NCBI GenBank assembly: GCA_048549915.1
Contig: JBLYYE010000050.1
Location: 1-7,918 of the forward strand
Source: LSUCC0057 sp048549915
GTDB lineage: Bacteria; Pseudomonadota; Gammaproteobacteria; Pseudomonadales; Porticoccaceae
Direction of reading: 5' to 3'
Length of the DNA stretch: 7,918 bases
The notes beneath the pieces are model-generated. The model was given only the letters and a program-made list of their open reading frames with translations. It was not told the DNA's origin and made no database searches. This document shows, piece after piece, positions 6,790 to 7,918 of this stretch. Position 1 is the first letter of the stretch. Each line of letters begins with the position of its first letter. The position numbers and the translations under genes were made by a program.

Positions 6790-7918
6790 GCTCTGACCTC
6801 CGCACTGCTGGCATCTAATAATTGGGCGGCAATTCGTTCGCGGTGGTAACTGGCACCACCATAAAAAGCTTCGGTAGACTTGGCGCGTTTAAAATAGAGC
6901 TGAATATCGTACTCCGCAGTGATACCCACGCCACCAAACAGTTGCACTGCGCTTCCAGCAACAAAATAGTACGCGTCACTGCAGTAGCTTTTGGCCATAG
7001 CTGCAGCCTCAGCCAACTGCGCTGGGGTAGCCGCTCCCAAGCGCCATTCATCAGCTACGCAGGCGGCATAGTAAAGAACCGAACGCGCCGCCTCGGCTTT
7101 GAGCATCATGTCCGCAGCCTTGTGCTTAATGGCTTGAAACGAGGCAATAGTGCGTCCAAATTGAACCCGCTCTTGGGTGTACTCTACGGCTAAATTTAGG
7201 CTCTGCTGAGCGCCACCCACTTGGTCGGCGGCCACTGCAATGGCTGCAATATCAATTAACTGATCGAGCAGCCGTGCACAGCACTGACCCTTATTGAGCA
7301 ATTGATCTGCGCTCACCTGCACCGCTTGGCCAGAAACTGTCGCCAATGGGCGAGTTTGGTCCATCGTCGGCTGTACAGTGACTGAAATCCCTGGTGTAGA
7401 TGCAGGCAGCAGCGCCATGAGCAGGGCGCCACTATTATCGCGAGCTGCCAACAGGAGCCTATCGGCACCACCGCCATGGGCAACCAGTAGATAGTCGCCA
7501 TCGAACTGCCAACCGTTACTATTTGCAGATGCCGTTGCTGTGACAGACTCAGAGCTCCAAAGCCGCGAATTGCCTTGATAAGCCAGAGCTGCTGTACCAC
7601 CCTCTAATAGCTCTGAGAAATACTGTTGCTGCTGGTTTTCGTCTCCCGCTCGGGCCAGTGCACTGGCGACCACAACAGCAGAGCTGATAAAGGGTGAACA
7701 ACTCAGTCGCTCGCCCATTTTTTCTACCAGCCCTATTACCTCAACAAAACCCAGGCCGAGGCCATCGTGTTGCTCGGGGATCAGCATCGCCTGCCAATAC
7801 ATTTCGGCGCACATACGCTGCCACTCTTCGCGATCGTAGCCGTTGGGCAGCTGCATAGCAGCGCGCACTGCCGCACTGCTAGAGTTATCAGCCAAATAGG
7901 CTGCAGCCGTCTCAAAGA
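6786..7918 (-). CDS. ipdE2: Acyl-CoA dehydrogenase, IpdE2-like partner subunit (beta), N-terminus cut by window edge
   Basis: The frame stays open to the right edge. The TTG at 7893-7895 is not a convincing start because upstream codons (FETAAAY, then L) continue the usual ACAD first helix; about 15-20 residues are probably missing. Numbering from that TTG, the protein has GLGLGFVEV (44-52), FAD-contact motif RVQFGR (243-248), SFQAIKHKAADM (252-263) and LFGGVGITAEYDIQLYFKRAK (319-339, in three runs). The canonical flavin/substrate motif SEPxAGSD is degenerate here (LAYQGNSRLW) and the YEGT base is replaced by YGG (345-347), so it is probably not catalytic alone. These are marks of the beta subunit of heterotetrameric steroid ACADs. 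It overlaps the IpdE1-like gene by 4 nt (ATGA), suggesting equal, coupled synthesis. HIP specificity is inferred from the neighbours. Confidence 0.87.
   Translation of the reverse strand, partial: FETAAAYLADNSSSAAVRAAMQLPNGYDREEWQRMCAEMYWQAMLIPEQHDGLGLGFVEVIGLVEKMGERLSCSPFISSAVVVASALARAGDENQQQQYFSELLEGGTAALAYQGNSRLWSSESVTATASANSNGWQFDGDYLLVAHGGGADRLLLAARDNSGALLMALLPASTPGISVTVQPTMDQTRPLATVSGQAVQVSADQLLNKGQCCARLLDQLIDIAAIAVAADQVGGAQQSLNLAVEYTQERVQFGRTIASFQAIKHKAADMMLKAEAARSVLYYAACVADEWRLGAATPAQLAEAAAMAKSYCSDAYYFVAGSAVQLFGGVGITAEYDIQLYFKRAKSTEAFYGGASYHRERIAAQLLDASSAEVRA
6796..6801 (-). promoter_or_regulatory. Strong Shine-Dalgarno of the IpdE1-like gene inside the IpdE2-like gene
   Basis: GGAGGT on the minus strand lies 6 nt before the ATG at 6787-6789, within the last codons of the upstream gene. 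It confirms this start and supports high translation of the catalytic subunit from the shared transcript. Confidence 0.75.

Noticed and set aside
7893..7895. TTG as the start of the IpdE2-like gene
   Set aside because: Codons upstream to the window edge stay open and continue the typical ACAD N-terminal helix, so the true start is outside the window.

Overview
The window carries the end of a steroid-degradation operon and the start of a giant secreted adhesin, all on the minus strand. The enzymes look like those of an aerobic, steroid-catabolising proteobacterium. The adhesin start (no Sec signal, acidic N-terminal module, tandem Ig-like modules) fits a Gram-negative with type I secretion, perhaps a marine or aquatic gammaproteobacterium. 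That taxonomic guess is inference; no rRNA or marker gene is present.

From right to left, in the direction of transcription: (1) 7918-6786, an acyl-CoA dehydrogenase subunit resembling IpdE2, cut by the window edge at its N-terminus; (2) 6789-5602, its partner resembling IpdE1, start overlapping by ATGA; (3) 5585-4785, a short-chain dehydrogenase resembling IpdF; (4) 4740-3535, a thiolase, probably FadA6-like; (5) 3486-1765, a flavoprotein of the 3-ketosteroid dehydrogenase (KstD) family; (6) 1765-1298, a small SnoaL/NTF2-fold protein with the catalytic residues of the bile-acid 7-alpha-dehydratase BaiE. Gaps are 48 nt or less, or genes overlap, so this reads as one transcript. It ends at a perfect hairpin terminator at 1243-1274.

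The first four genes fit removal of steroid rings C and D. IpdE1-IpdE2 desaturates the propionyl-CoA side chain of the HIP intermediate, IpdF oxidises the 5-hydroxyl, and a thiolase cleaves a late CoA intermediate. The last two genes point to early ring A/B chemistry: introduction of a ring-A double bond, and possibly dehydration of a ring hydroxyl. Together they suggest a bile-acid-type or hydroxylated steroid substrate. The other expected genes (ipdAB, ipdC, echA20, fadD3) are not in the window and may lie to the right.

After a 156-bp gap holding the terminator and a 9-bp direct repeat, a separate gene starts at 1141 and runs off the left edge. Its 380 visible residues show a BapA-like N-terminal module, an Ala-rich hydrophobic stretch with an Asp run, and Ig-like modules. 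No RNA genes, insertion sequences, CRISPR arrays or clear signs of recent transfer were seen.
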